From: a virus
Reading direction: 5' to 3' (one strand)
Virus record (IMG/VR): IMGVR_UViG_3300009508_000017
Span: 1 to 59,298 of that record
DNA: 59,298 nt
The position numbers and the translations under genes were made by a program. Positions 1 to 8,603 of the stretch are shown here, one piece after another. The notes under the pieces were generated by a model, which did not search any database, was not told where the DNA came from, and worked only from the letters and a program-made list of their open reading frames with translations. Within the stretch, counting starts at the first letter, position 1. Each line of letters starts with the position of its first letter.

Positions 1-41
1 CATTCCATATCTATGTAACGCTCTAAGTATTTCTAGAACGT

Positions 42-446
42 TCATTTAACCGGATTGACGATAGTTGTACCGTCTGCTCTTTTGACGGCTTTTCCGTTTT
101 TCTTATGCACAGCGAACTTTACTGTTTTTGCTGTTTTGAAGTAATCTCCAATTGCGACGACTAAGGCTTTAACCTTAGCTTCGAGATTCCTGCTATTAGC
201 AGCAACCGCTGCTCTTGCTTCTCCAACTTCTTTAGGAAGTATCCCTAAAGAGCTTGCGAATATAATCGGTCCGATTGCATTCTCACCTGCATAGACGAGA
301 TGCTCGGCACCTTTCTCATTAACGAGCGCACATGCGTGATGTTTCCCTGCTGAATGAATCATTCTGTTGGTCTTCATCTTATGATTACCTCCTGTTTGAA
401 GTGTGGGTGCATTTGACCCACTGCTAGTTTTCTTTCCGAATGCCAT
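42..446 (-). CDS. Small basic protein of unknown function, head of the virion operon if the genome is circular
   Basis: A 134-residue, lysine-rich protein that I do not recognise. Its N-terminus is low in complexity (Gly, Ser, Lys, Asn). The centre, about residues 40-100, has an Ala-rich helical stretch, and the C-terminus is basic. There is no signal peptide or membrane segment. The start is an ATG preceded by a purine-rich aaggaaa. It lies alone downstream of terminator 560-599. If the window ends are joined, its stop is about 33 nt upstream of a possible ATG for the giant virion protein. That placement suggests a structural or packaging accessory role, which is inference only. Confidence 0.6.
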   Translation of the reverse strand: MAFGKKTSSGSNAPTLQTGGNHKMKTNRMIHSAGKHHACALVNEKGAEHLVYAGENAIGPIIFASSLGILPKEVGEARAAVAANSRNLEAKVKALVVAIGDYFKTAKTVKFAVHKKNGKAVKRADGTTIVNPVK

Positions 447-559
447 ATTTGGTATTTCCTTACATTGTTAATAATAATAATACACCTCTTACTTACTCCA
501 CTTACCCTCTCTCCCTATTACTAAGGCAGGTAATGATAGTTGAAAGCCACCAGCACCAT
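447..559 (-). promoter_or_regulatory. Leader of gene 42-446 with a conserved hairpin motif
   Basis: On the minus strand this stretch holds CAACTATCATTAC (542-530) and then a short hairpin, ATTAC / TGCCTTA loop / GTAAT. A closely related motif and hairpin occur at 9631-9643 and a third copy of the 13-mer at 3516-3528, each upstream of a leftward transcription unit. No clear -35/-10 pair was found here. A TTATTATTATT tract precedes the start codon. Confidence 0.4.
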
Positions 560-599
560 AAAAAAAGACAGACACACGCTGTTACACGCATGCCTGTCT
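560..599 (-). terminator. Rho-independent terminator of the leftward early operon
   Basis: Read on the minus strand, a roughly 13-bp stem (AGACAGGCATGCG paired with CGTGTGTCTGTCT, including G-U pairs) with an 8-nt loop is followed directly by a run of seven T. It lies just after the last small gene (607-765) of the 800-9547 leftward block and before the separate gene 42-446. Confidence 0.8.
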
Positions 600-606
600 C
601 TCTTTG

Positions 607-765
607 TTAGGTTGTTGTTTCTGTTGTTGTTTTACTCTTCTTTGAGAGGGCTTTTGCTAGCCAAGGAGTTTTGTTAATTCTCATTGTATTAACTGCTTCG
701 TTTCGTTTCTTTCCGTATCCAGCTACTCCTTCTTTTCTTTTTCGTTTTGTGTTTATGTTAGCCAT
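607..765 (-). CDS. Small basic protein, 52 aa
   Basis: An ATG (765-763) opens a 52-residue frame ending in TAA at 609-607. The product begins MANINTKRKRKEG, is very rich in Lys/Arg, and ends in a Lys/Thr/Ser tail. It fills the gap between the kinase-like gene and the terminator at 560-599, on the operon strand, which supports it being real. The composition suggests nucleic-acid binding, but no domain is recognised. Confidence 0.55.
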   Translation of the reverse strand: MANINTKRKRKEGVAGYGKKRNEAVNTMRINKTPWLAKALSKKSKTTTETTT

Positions 766-799
766 ATATCAATTTTGTTATGTTGTTATTGTATTAGTT

Positions 800-1570
800 T
801 TATGTTGTCACACTCCAAGCATGACCATTTTCATGAGCTTCTGCTATGTGGTCTTTCTTGTATTCTTGCATGGCATCGTCATCTTTTGGATGATAGTGCG
901 ATATGTGCGTAGGGCCTTCTGCTGAGTCATACGTATTGTCTACATAGTTACGATAAGCAGGCAGATCTAACACACGATGTGTTACACTTTGGCAATGATC
1001 GCAATCAGTGCTGTCGATAGTCAGTCCGATTTGTCCTAACCATACATATTTACCTAGATGTACTGTGTCTTCATAACCAAGAGCATGTGCTTTTGCTTCA
1101 TCATAATCATAATCAAATACGTTAGTTATTGTTTTAACGTAGTGACTAAGTATGTGACCAGGTAGCTCTAATAATGTTTGAGCTCTTAATTTAACTGCTG
1201 GCACAGCATGCTTTTGATTTGCTTGTCTTTGTTGCCAAGGTGCATCGAACTGCATTAGATGTAGCTCAGTGTCGTAGAACTTTGCTAACTGTAAGTATGG
1301 CATTATCTCCCACAATGTTAAGTTAGTGTTGTCTACAATAATGACATCTTTTTTCTCTCCTAATGCAGATGCATACTTATCGAAGCATTCGGAATGAGCA
1401 TTACATAGTTTATGATGATTGAACTTGTAATTAAACGATCCATCAATGAAGTAATCGTCTGCAGAACAGTATGCTAACGAGAGATAGTTTTCTCTACACC
1501 AGTCTTTAACTGCTACTGCATGTTGGCTCTTTCCTGCACCGCTTGTGCCTCTGTACATTATTATTTTCAT
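800..1570 (-). CDS. P-loop kinase, polynucleotide-kinase-like
   Basis: The protein has 256 residues. The N-terminal half is an AAA_33/PNK-type P-loop domain. It carries Walker A GTSGAGKS near residues 8-15, a CSADDYF segment near 35 as in PNK-like kinases, an AH..C element near 57, and VDNTN near 80 (Walker B-like). Family members phosphorylate 5'-OH nucleic-acid ends or small substrates using ATP; the substrate here is unknown. The C-terminal 100 residues are rich in His and Asp, contain a CDHC pair and are not recognised. Its start overlaps the upstream gene's stop as ATGA, so it is probably translationally coupled. A repair or anti-tRNA-damage role is possible but unproven. Confidence 0.7.
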   Translation of the reverse strand: MKIIMYRGTSGAGKSQHAVAVKDWCRENYLSLAYCSADDYFIDGSFNYKFNHHKLCNAHSECFDKYASALGEKKDVIIVDNTNLTLWEIMPYLQLAKFYDTELHLMQFDAPWQQRQANQKHAVPAVKLRAQTLLELPGHILSHYVKTITNVFDYDYDEAKAHALGYEDTVHLGKYVWLGQIGLTIDSTDCDHCQSVTHRVLDLPAYRNYVDNTYDSAEGPTHISHYHPKDDDAMQEYKKDHIAEAHENGHAWSVTT

Positions 1571-2019
1571 AATGTTACTTCTAAGTTATATACTAGTTTG
1601 AATACCTCTGCTGTTATTTGCATGACGTAGTTTGTTTTACTCAAGGCTCCTGGACCTTCAGGCATGTAGTCACCTTGTACACACAGGCTGTCTTGCCTTG
1701 TGTGTGGCTTACTAGAGTTCCATGTGTGGAATTGAATGTAATGCCATTTATCTTTTGTGAATCTCCAGTTTGCTTGGCCAGAAGTTAACCAACATATACA
1801 AGCATTATTCGGTAGTTCTGACATCAATGAAGATGCTTTGATTAACTTCACTGGATTTGAATCTACATTTGCAAAAGCTTTTTGCTTTTTGAAATATATA
1901 CTTAATCCGGTTGAATCTTCACATTCTTTTATCTGCCTAGCAATGGATGATAGTTCTGGACAAGGTATATTTACTGGCACATCAATGTATTCGTTTCGTT
2001 TTAATTTAGTATTTTTCAT
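1567..2019 (-). CDS. Unknown phage protein, 150 aa
   Basis: A soluble protein of 150 residues with no signal peptide, membrane segment or recognised domain. It has a mixed alpha/beta composition, with several Trp in the centre (WLTSGQANWRF, then KWHYIQFHTW). It overlaps its downstream neighbour by 4 nt and its upstream neighbour by 14 nt, as is typical of a tight early operon. The function cannot be inferred. Confidence 0.65.
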   Translation of the reverse strand: MKNTKLKRNEYIDVPVNIPCPELSSIARQIKECEDSTGLSIYFKKQKAFANVDSNPVKLIKASSLMSELPNNACICWLTSGQANWRFTKDKWHYIQFHTWNSSKPHTRQDSLCVQGDYMPEGPGALSKTNYVMQITAEVFKLVYNLEVTL

Positions 2020-2314
2020 AGTTTAGTTGTATGGATTCGTAATCATTAGGGTCAAATGTCGGAGACAAAGGTTGAGTTGCTTTGGCAAACTCTCTTGTAT
2101 TCTTGACATTTATTAATCTAGGCTGGTCAAAGCCTTTGTTTTTCATTGTATTGACAACATGAACAGCTAGGGCTTGAGTTGTTTGTCTAGTAGCTTCTTC
2201 TTCTACTTGTTCTCTGCCGGCATCGTATCCACACTTCCTTAATATTCGTTGTGCGGATACGATGCTTGCTTGTTCACGTGCTTTTTCACGCGACTCTTTA
2301 TTCTGTTTCTTCAT
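2006..2314 (-). CDS. Unknown charged protein, 102 aa
   Basis: The N-terminal 50 residues are strongly charged and helical (Lys, Arg, Glu, Gln), followed by a less ordered C-terminus. No domain is recognised. It overlaps both neighbours by 14-17 nt within the leftward operon, which favours a real, co-translated gene. Confidence 0.6.
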   Translation of the reverse strand: MKKQNKESREKAREQASIVSAQRILRKCGYDAGREQVEEEATRQTTQALAVHVVNTMKNKGFDQPRLINVKNTREFAKATQPLSPTFDPNDYESIQLNYEKY

Positions 2315-2792
2315 AAGTAATTCCCAGGTCTTGTGGTGTCCAATTCTTAGATAACTTACTTCTTAGTAGAACGTTTGACTCTCTTAGGTTAATGAATTCT
2401 TCAAAGCTAAGGTATGAGTTGCTGTTCTGTTCTTCTTTATCTAGTCGCTTTTCATGAGGATTTAATTCCTTCATGTGATGCACGATGTTACTTACTCCAT
2501 TGGTATATAGAGCACTTAACTTGTTGTCTACGGCAGGCACTATTTTGTATAGTATATCTGCTAATACAACGTCCTGTATTTTGAACTTGCTTGCTAGTCC
2601 TGGTTGTTGCTTGAGTCTACTTGAGAAGACCGCTGCTTTTTCCATCTTCTCTGCTTTTTTAGCAATGAAGCTGGCTTCGTTTAAAGATTCGTACGTACCT
2701 ATTAACCGTTCACCTGTATAGGTTTTGGTTTTTGGGTCATACATGGACAGTCTTATAACTGAATGTTTAGTTGTTTGTATTATTGATATCAT
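2298..2792 (-). CDS. Unknown phage protein, 164 aa
   Basis: The N-terminus (about residues 1-35) could form a beta hairpin (RLSMYDPKTKTYTGERLIG) and is followed by helices. No catalytic motif or membrane segment is visible. It overlaps the upstream gene by 26 nt and the downstream gene by 17 nt, so it belongs to the 607-3413 transcription unit. Confidence 0.62.
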   Translation of the reverse strand: MISIIQTTKHSVIRLSMYDPKTKTYTGERLIGTYESLNEASFIAKKAEKMEKAAVFSSRLKQQPGLASKFKIQDVVLADILYKIVPAVDNKLSALYTNGVSNIVHHMKELNPHEKRLDKEEQNSNSYLSFEEFINLRESNVLLRSKLSKNWTPQDLGITYEETE

Positions 2793-3162
2793 CTTTTAGT
2801 TCATCGAGGGTTTTACTTAGTTTTTCTGCGTATTCTTCTTTTAGTTCTATAGCTTTATTACTTATGCTATTTTCTGATTTGTATCCTTTGTTATCCATGA
2901 CACAGTCTGCTAGTAGCAGGACTATGTCTGATAGTTCTCTTAACAGGACTACGTCTGCTGCATCAGCGGCTTCATCTACGTCAAGCCCCTGATCCATAAG
3001 CCTGGCCATGTCATTGAAACATTTTCTTTTTAATGTCTCGCTGACCATTGCTGCTGCGAATATTTCTGGATGCTTACAGTCGCTTACCTTGTCATAGGCA
3101 AGTTCTATAACTTGTTTTATTGCATCTTCTTTGTCTTCTGAATCTTCTTTTATGTATACCAT
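2767..3162 (-). CDS. Unknown acidic helical protein, 131 aa
   Basis: This acidic, probably all-helical protein has an Asp/Ala-rich centre (DVDEAADAADVVLL, about residues 60-74) and a charged C-terminal helix. An all-alpha MazG-like or structural fold is conceivable, but no diagnostic EExxE/ExxD pair can be placed with confidence. Its start overlaps the upstream stop as TAATG, indicating coupling. Confidence 0.6.
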   Translation of the reverse strand: MVYIKEDSEDKEDAIKQVIELAYDKVSDCKHPEIFAAAMVSETLKRKCFNDMARLMDQGLDVDEAADAADVVLLRELSDIVLLLADCVMDNKGYKSENSISNKAIELKEEYAEKLSKTLDELKDDINNTNN

Positions 3163-3413
3163 TAGGCTGCTCTCCTTATATTTTGATTGTTATATTTCTT
3201 TCGTGCTGTGAATATTTTGCTCCACTCGTTTGCTATGTTTTTTACATAGACCACACCACCTACGCGTCTTGCGCATTGCTTGGCCCATTGTAATCCTTCT
3301 GCACTTTTCATGTATGCAACTTCATAGCCGCCTCTGATTATTGTTCCGTCGCTTAGTCTTTTTGCGTGTTTCTTTGAGGGATCTACGCCTTCCCTGAATA
3401 CGAAGTATGACAT
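3162..3413 (-). CDS. Unknown small protein, first gene of a leftward unit
   Basis: A basic protein of 83 residues with a possible small beta domain (GTIIRGGYEVAYMKS, GGVVYVKN). No family is recognised. It starts with ATG about 95 nt downstream of a sigma-70-like promoter (3509-3537) and leads the operon that runs to the terminator at 560. Confidence 0.6.
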   Translation of the reverse strand: MSYFVFREGVDPSKKHAKRLSDGTIIRGGYEVAYMKSAEGLQWAKQCARRVGGVVYVKNIANEWSKIFTARKKYNNQNIRRAA

Positions 3414-3508
3414 CGTTTTTCCTTTGGTTTATTGTTTCTGTTGTTTAATGAATTAAATAAGTATAATTCAAAAAATATATATAAAATTTACATACACTGT
3501 TCTAGTTT

Positions 3509-3537
3509 GTTATACGTGATGATAGTGGCCGGGGCAA
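3509..3537 (-). promoter_or_regulatory. Sigma-70-like promoter for the 607-3413 operon
   Basis: On the minus strand, TTGCCC (3537-3532), a 17-nt spacer and TATAAC (3514-3509). The spacer contains CCACTATCATCAC, a 13-mer shared with two other leftward leaders. The -35 lies inside the right arm of a GC-rich hairpin (3527-3560). The transcript would start near 3502, upstream of gene 3162-3413. Confidence 0.55.
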
Positions 3538-3560
3538 TGCGCTTGGGCACTACCCCGACC
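3527..3560 (-). terminator. GC-rich hairpin after rIIA, overlapping a promoter
   Basis: Minus strand: GGTCGGGG pairs with CCCCGGCC, and an inner GTGC/GCGC helix closes a CCAA loop. It lies just after the rIIA-like stop. No T-run follows, so it is not a standard intrinsic terminator. It may attenuate read-through, or act as a regulatory structure because its right arm carries the -35 of the next promoter. Confidence 0.4.
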
Positions 3561-3569
3561 GAGCTTTAG

Positions 3570-6098
3570 TTAGCTGGACAAGTATTTTACAATAGAATCT
3601 AGTATGTAAGTGTTTTCTCTGTTGTTGTATTGCATGTTATCTGCAATTGCTTTTTCATCTTCATCCTCGGCTAGTCTTCTACCTAGACCAAACATGTAAT
3701 CGTCAAGGATCCTGTCTTGATCGTTATATTCACCACCTTTATTTAACAATTGCTTCATTTCTTTTGCTATTACATTTAGCAAAGGCCAATTAGCTTTAAC
3801 TGTTTTTAGTGTTTTTAATACTAATGTTTTTGTTAAGGTGTTTTTGTTTGCTTTGTCTTTACACAGCTTAAGTATTCCTAGTTCTTTTGCTTGTATTAGA
3901 ATGCTTGCACATGGTTCTGAATACGCATACGAGATTCTTGCTAAGTCTGTTAGCAATTTGTATCTGGTAGACGATATCTTTGTTGATAACGATTTTTTTA
4001 TTTGAGTGAACACATAATTGAATTCATCAAGCAATTCATTAATAGACGAATGCCTTAGTCTAGTGTACTGCCAGTTATATCCTTTAGACAATCTGCCATC
4101 TAACGTTATGGAATCACGATGATCTTCGAAGCCAGGTTCTCGATATCTAGTACTTAAGATTTCTTTTAATCTTACATGATTGTCTAAGACATCACTTTTA
4201 GCATGCTCTTCTTTTATCTTTCTAGATAAGAGAGTAGCTGCAAACTCATATAGATTTATTGCATTAGGTAACTTATCAATTATCTTGTAGTGCTTTTTTC
4301 TAACACCGTATAGATCTGCATTTTTGAATGATAGTGCGTCATCAACCATATAAGCAGACAATGCTTTCTTTTCATCATCTGTTGCATATTTTATATATTG
4401 TTTTGCTATATTTATTATATGTTTAAGCCTGTCTTTTGAGATCTTTGCATCTGTTTGATTAACATTTGTAACATGTTTACTTTCAGGCGTTATTGCTGAA
4501 TGTCCTGACAGATACATACACAACACTGCTTTTGAAGAACTTATAGACACGTTACCTGCATCAATCCATTGATTAGTTTCCATTAGATAACTGCTACCTG
4601 TGTTCATTTTGAACAGTTCTACATGTGTAGTAGAATCTCTTGAGCTAATACTTGCTTGTGCTTTTGCTGGTTCATAATCCATTAGGTTGACAAGCTTGTC
4701 TTTAGCTATGAATGGCAGTCCGACTGTTTTTCTCATAACCTCAAGGCTGGACTTTATGTCTCTTGGGAACGCTATGATTTTCATCTTACTAGGTTCTTTG
4801 AATTCATTCATGAACGACTTGATTCTTTTAGTTACATTTGCTTGGCTGGTTCCATGGTCGAAGAACACAATATGTAATGTGTTGTTTTTCCAGGAATGAG
4901 GACCGAACCTGACGTAATGGTTATCGTTATCTGCAAACAGTTTGTCACTACCTCCGTGATATCTTTTTTCATAGTAGATATAGTCGATACCTTTTGCTAT
5001 CGGTATGTTGGTATTACATACTGAGTTATTTACTCTAGCAGAGAGTAAGTTGATCAATGAATTATCTAATTCTTGGATGACTTCACTGTATACTTTTTGT
5101 GCATCGAGATAGCACGGTATGTTGTTTACTGCATTTGCACTGTCGCTGAGTACCTGTTCTAAGATATCTTCTGCTGCCTTACTAATGTTAGTTATCGTTA
5201 GCTTGTTGTATTCTAACTCTTCTCTGTTTGAAGCGATACTGAGATCTCCAATGTCAAAAGAAATATGAAGACTACTTTCGTTAAGCATTGCTCGCATGGC
5301 TGACGTGATACCTGGTAGCTGCTGCGTGTTGATAGGATATCCTATGTTGCCCATGACTGCTACAGCACCTCTGTATTTGTTGAAATGCCAAGTGTTGTCT
5401 TTCTTGTAACGTTTGTACTTGGCTTCTTTAGTAATTACTTCAGGTAGTTTTAGACCATCGTCGCCCCATCCAATAATTTTTGGCTGTACTTTGCTTGTTA
5501 AGCATAGATTCCAGATTTCTGATTTGAACTGATCGATGTCATTTGTTGATACTCCGACTCCGATTTCTATACCTGTATCTTCACCTTGTTCTGCTAACAC
5601 AGGTGGTTGCATAACCTTTAACGTTCCAGTGTGTGATTCATCAATGATTGCTACATACACGGCTTTCATAATAGCATCGTCTTCTTTCCACCAGCTTGTG
5701 ATAGTAAATTGCGAACCGTATGCGAATGCAGCTTTACATCCGATACCTAATCCGCCTGTTAACTCATCTGTGTTTCTTTTAGTAGAACACCCGTACATTA
5801 CATACACTTCTTGGATCATCTCTTTTGATAACCCTGCACCGTAGTCTCTAACTTTGAACTCTGGTTTGGTTGTTGTAGGTAAGGTAACTTCAACACTTTT
5901 AGTAACATTGTGAGTCTTATGTTCATCTAATGCATTAGTAATATACTCACGAACTACTGCAGCTGGTTTGTTGGAATATATTTTACTACGCAACATCTCC
6001 ATAATGATTGGAGAATCTGCTGAACGAATACCGAATTCGGTGCTTTCCATATTGTAATCGCTTTGGATTACTGATCTGTTGTCTCTAACTAATTTCAT
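3570..6098 (-). CDS. rIIA: rIIA-like GHKL ATPase
   Basis: The protein has 842 residues with an N-terminal GHKL (Hsp90/MutL-type) ATPase domain. Visible motifs are EYITNALDEH (E51, N55; N-box), VRDYGAG (D85, G87; G1) and GGLGIG (115-120; G2). The surrounding sequence matches the T4 rIIA layout, and the next gene upstream resembles rIIB. T4 rIIA and rIIB are membrane-associated early proteins needed to exclude or survive lambda Rex; their molecular action is not settled. The remaining 600 residues are helical and unassigned. An AT-rich leader with a short hairpin (6125-6146) separates it from the rIIB-like gene. I am sure of the ATPase fold and fairly sure of the rIIA label. Confidence 0.82.
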   Translation of the reverse strand: MKLVRDNRSVIQSDYNMESTEFGIRSADSPIIMEMLRSKIYSNKPAAVVREYITNALDEHKTHNVTKSVEVTLPTTTKPEFKVRDYGAGLSKEMIQEVYVMYGCSTKRNTDELTGGLGIGCKAAFAYGSQFTITSWWKEDDAIMKAVYVAIIDESHTGTLKVMQPPVLAEQGEDTGIEIGVGVSTNDIDQFKSEIWNLCLTSKVQPKIIGWGDDGLKLPEVITKEAKYKRYKKDNTWHFNKYRGAVAVMGNIGYPINTQQLPGITSAMRAMLNESSLHISFDIGDLSIASNREELEYNKLTITNISKAAEDILEQVLSDSANAVNNIPCYLDAQKVYSEVIQELDNSLINLLSARVNNSVCNTNIPIAKGIDYIYYEKRYHGGSDKLFADNDNHYVRFGPHSWKNNTLHIVFFDHGTSQANVTKRIKSFMNEFKEPSKMKIIAFPRDIKSSLEVMRKTVGLPFIAKDKLVNLMDYEPAKAQASISSRDSTTHVELFKMNTGSSYLMETNQWIDAGNVSISSSKAVLCMYLSGHSAITPESKHVTNVNQTDAKISKDRLKHIINIAKQYIKYATDDEKKALSAYMVDDALSFKNADLYGVRKKHYKIIDKLPNAINLYEFAATLLSRKIKEEHAKSDVLDNHVRLKEILSTRYREPGFEDHRDSITLDGRLSKGYNWQYTRLRHSSINELLDEFNYVFTQIKKSLSTKISSTRYKLLTDLARISYAYSEPCASILIQAKELGILKLCKDKANKNTLTKTLVLKTLKTVKANWPLLNVIAKEMKQLLNKGGEYNDQDRILDDYMFGLGRRLAEDEDEKAIADNMQYNNRENTYILDSIVKYLSS

Positions 6099-6124
6099 TT
6101 AATTAATATTTATATTATATAGGT

Positions 6125-6146
6125 GTACCGTTTTGACCCACGGTAC
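6125..6146 (-). other. Short hairpin between rIIB-like and rIIA-like genes
   Basis: GTACCGT and ACGGTAC form a perfect 7-bp stem with an 8-nt loop in the 69-nt gap. It is followed on the minus strand by an AT-rich leader containing TATAAT before the rIIA start. No good -35 is spaced from that TATAAT. It could be a processing site or a weak attenuator. Confidence 0.35.
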
Positions 6147-6167
6147 CACAGGTTCTTTTCTTTTTAC

Positions 6168-7217
6168 TTAGCTGATATCGTCAGCAGTGGCTTCGTCTAA
6201 GAGATCACTTAGCTTCACGTCATCTACTTCGAACTCGATATCAAAGCCGGTATCTTCACCATTGACTTCTTCTAACAGATCAGTCCAACAGTCGGACCAC
6301 CACTGGCTAGCACCGAATTCGCTGTCTAGATATGATTTGGATACTTTTACATATCCATTTTCTTTCTGACTTTGAATGTAGTTACGAGCTTTGTACCAGT
6401 CATCGTGATACTGTTGTGTTTGTGATAGTTCTCCGTTCTCACTTTCTGATTCTGTCAGTTCGCCATCTTCATCGTTATAGACAGGAGCTGTAAGATAAGC
6501 ATCATTTCGTTGTTCTCTTGGTATCTCGCAAACAACTTGATACTTTGAAACTCTAAGCTTTTCGAACATCCCATCTTCCGGTACAGACACAGCGTCTGCT
6601 GGATCGTATTTAACAACCATAAGATGTCCGTCGTGACCTGCCCAACCATCTGCATAATCTTTACTACCTACATGGAAACCATGGGAGCATTGATTGTTGC
6701 AGTTGTCATCTACACCTCTTCTAGCCATGCTATTTACTTCTCCAGGTTTGTTACTGAACTTACCTGAATATTTATCCATGTAGTCATGTGCAACACCCTT
6801 GTAGCCAAGTACGCAGCCGTCTTCTGTGATAGGCATTTCTTTATGTTCGATAAACTTATACAGCTGTTCTCTCGAGTTTTTCGAGGGATTGTTGTACGTA
6901 TTTTCCATGAATTTTATATACATGGTTAGGTCAGCATGACCTGATGATATGATGTCCAGTAGTCTTTTGACTAAGCTTTCAGCAAGAACGTCTTCTTTAT
7001 AAAGAACGTTATTACCTTCTGCTTTTAGTAATCCATTTGATTGTTTTGCAATCATGTCCATGGGATTTAACATGCATTCGATGTCAGAATATTTCTTTTC
7101 CAAGATAGCTACTTTAATAGCTTGGAAGTTCATATTACCTGATGTGACGTGGTGCATCGTTCCGTTATAGAAGAAACAGATGCTTTCGTCGTTTATTATT
7201 GCTCCAGTTATGCTCAT
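6168..7217 (-). CDS. rIIB: rIIB-like protein
   Basis: A homologue of T4 rIIB by recognisable segments: VLGYKGVAHDYMDKYSG (about residues 136-153), a Met-Ala-Arg-Arg-x-Val-Asp stretch, NQCSHGFHVGSKDYA, and AVSVPEDGMFEKLRVSKYQVV. The C-terminal 100 residues are acidic. I place the start at the ATG at 7217, which overlaps the upstream stop as ATGA. A second in-frame ATG at 7232 would add five residues and overlap more. It precedes the rIIA-like gene in the same direction, the reverse of T4's rIIA-rIIB order. A partner role with rIIA is established for T4 and inferred here. Confidence 0.8.
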   Translation of the reverse strand: MSITGAIINDESICFFYNGTMHHVTSGNMNFQAIKVAILEKKYSDIECMLNPMDMIAKQSNGLLKAEGNNVLYKEDVLAESLVKRLLDIISSGHADLTMYIKFMENTYNNPSKNSREQLYKFIEHKEMPITEDGCVLGYKGVAHDYMDKYSGKFSNKPGEVNSMARRGVDDNCNNQCSHGFHVGSKDYADGWAGHDGHLMVVKYDPADAVSVPEDGMFEKLRVSKYQVVCEIPREQRNDAYLTAPVYNDEDGELTESESENGELSQTQQYHDDWYKARNYIQSQKENGYVKVSKSYLDSEFGASQWWSDCWTDLLEEVNGEDTGFDIEFEVDDVKLSDLLDEATADDIS

Positions 7218-7894
7218 AATATTTTTGCCCAATAATGGGAATTATTTTGATTTTGTGCTCGATCCCAATAGATACAACGAGCGATATAAGGTGGCACGTC
7301 TCTTTCTTGTGAGAGACGCAGCCAATAGTCTTCCATTCCATGATATAGGATTTTGCCTGGGGCTTTTTCCTTGTCATGACCATAGAGACCTAGGATATGT
7401 CGGTCTAAACAAACGACATTTGCGGTGAGAGGATTGCACATTTCCAGTGCAAAAGAAACTTTAGCGTAATTTATTTGTATTAGTTGTTTTGCTAAGTCGT
7501 CTCTTAATCCTCGGAGACACGTTGGTACATCTAGAAACAGCTCTTTGTTTTGATTAAAACTTATTCCGAAATGGAATATTCCAGCTGCTTTTTGATTCTG
7601 CATACCTCCGCGTGATAGTATTAGTTGGTGTGTTATTCTAAGTATGTTGTTCAGTGGTTGGTCTTTTAACAGACCGTATTGAACTACATTTTTATCCCAA
7701 GACGTGTGAACACTTGTGTATGCAAATACCCATCTGTTCTTTACTTCTTGTTCTGTCTTTGGTGCTTTCTTTTGCCAGTACTCAATTTGAGTGTTTACCT
7801 CATGTTCTTGAATACTTTCAAAGAAGTTACGCACACGCTTTTTCGATGTCTTCGATAGCGGTTTTATGTGTCTTCCCATAACCATTCCATCCAC
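7214..7894 (-). CDS. Possible HhH-GPD-like DNA glycosylase domain protein
   Basis: A protein of 226 residues. A central segment, about residues 127-171 (LRGLRDDLAKQ, AKVSFALE, VVCLDRHILGLYG), resembles the helix-hairpin-helix plus catalytic-Asp region of base-excision glycosylases, which read roughly LPGIG-K-A then D-x-H. D164 would be the catalytic Asp. The N-terminus is basic. The 68-nt overlap with the upstream gene is long; starting at the internal Met 6 shortens it to about 53 nt. The fold assignment is tentative; without structure prediction it stays a conserved phage hypothetical. Confidence 0.5.
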   Translation of the reverse strand: MDGMVMGRHIKPLSKTSKKRVRNFFESIQEHEVNTQIEYWQKKAPKTEQEVKNRWVFAYTSVHTSWDKNVVQYGLLKDQPLNNILRITHQLILSRGGMQNQKAAGIFHFGISFNQNKELFLDVPTCLRGLRDDLAKQLIQINYAKVSFALEMCNPLTANVVCLDRHILGLYGHDKEKAPGKILYHGMEDYWLRLSQERDVPPYIARCIYWDRAQNQNNSHYWAKIL

Positions 7895-8603
7895 GTGTTT
7901 TTCTTAATTTCTGCAGAGCTACTGAAGCTTTGCTACTTGCTGGCTGAGTGCCATGTAACAACAATCCAAACGATGGACCATCTACTCGAGCTAACGAGTC
8001 GTCATGATCTATTTCTAGATTAAGTCTTTTAGCTTCTTCTACAGAATACACTACCTTTGCATATTTAAGACCTAGGTCGTAAACATCGTTGTCCCACTTA
8101 CCACCTAATGAAGCATTAAGTACTAAGTTGGAAGGCAGTGTTTCGAGATGTTTGATCCACATTGGTATAGCTTTTGTGTAAGCATATATTTTCGTGAACG
8201 GAAACGTCTCACATATTTTTAACCATGATTCGAAGTATTTTATATTGAAGAAATCACCACCTACTCCGTGTCTAATGAACGGCGTTTGGTCGTGATTAAC
8301 TACATACTCGTCATGTATTGGTACAAGTGATTCATAAATCAGTTTGTACATTTCTTTTACTGTTTTTGCAGCACGAAGCTGAAGCAGATTTGACCAACGA
8401 TTCTTACGAAGAGCTGGAGATCTTGCTTCTTGGCTTGCAGCCCAACATCTGAACTTGGTGTCAGAGCCGTCTGTTATTTTACCAGTTATCTGATCTGCAC
8501 TACTCAAACAATCTTTTGCACCGCAACAGGTATGACCTGACGGAAGACTGAAATGAATAGTTCTGTCTGATAACTTTGCGTTACCTATTTGGAACTTAAG
8601 CAT
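7827..8603 (-). CDS. Conserved phage protein with Cys cluster and GDFF/YAYTK motifs
   Basis: The sequence pattern is one I recognise from conserved hypothetical proteins of marine phages: FSLPSGHTCCGAKDC (Cys 26, 27, 32), FRCWAASQEARSP (Cys 53), RHGVGGDFF (R111, H112, D117), then FESW and YAYTKA. The four cysteines and the conserved H/D could bind a metal. I do not know a characterised function. It overlaps both neighbours in the leftward operon. The gene itself is secure; the role is unknown. Confidence 0.68.
   Translation of the reverse strand: MLKFQIGNAKLSDRTIHFSLPSGHTCCGAKDCLSSADQITGKITDGSDTKFRCWAASQEARSPALRKNRWSNLLQLRAAKTVKEMYKLIYESLVPIHDEYVVNHDQTPFIRHGVGGDFFNIKYFESWLKICETFPFTKIYAYTKAIPMWIKHLETLPSNLVLNASLGGKWDNDVYDLGLKYAKVVYSVEEAKRLNLEIDHDDSLARVDGPSFGLLLHGTQPASSKASVALQKLRKTRGWNGYGKTHKTAIEDIEKACA

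Noticed and set aside
671-925. Rightward 84-aa hydrophobic ORF
   Set aside because: Antisense shadow of the 607-765 and 800-1570 genes.
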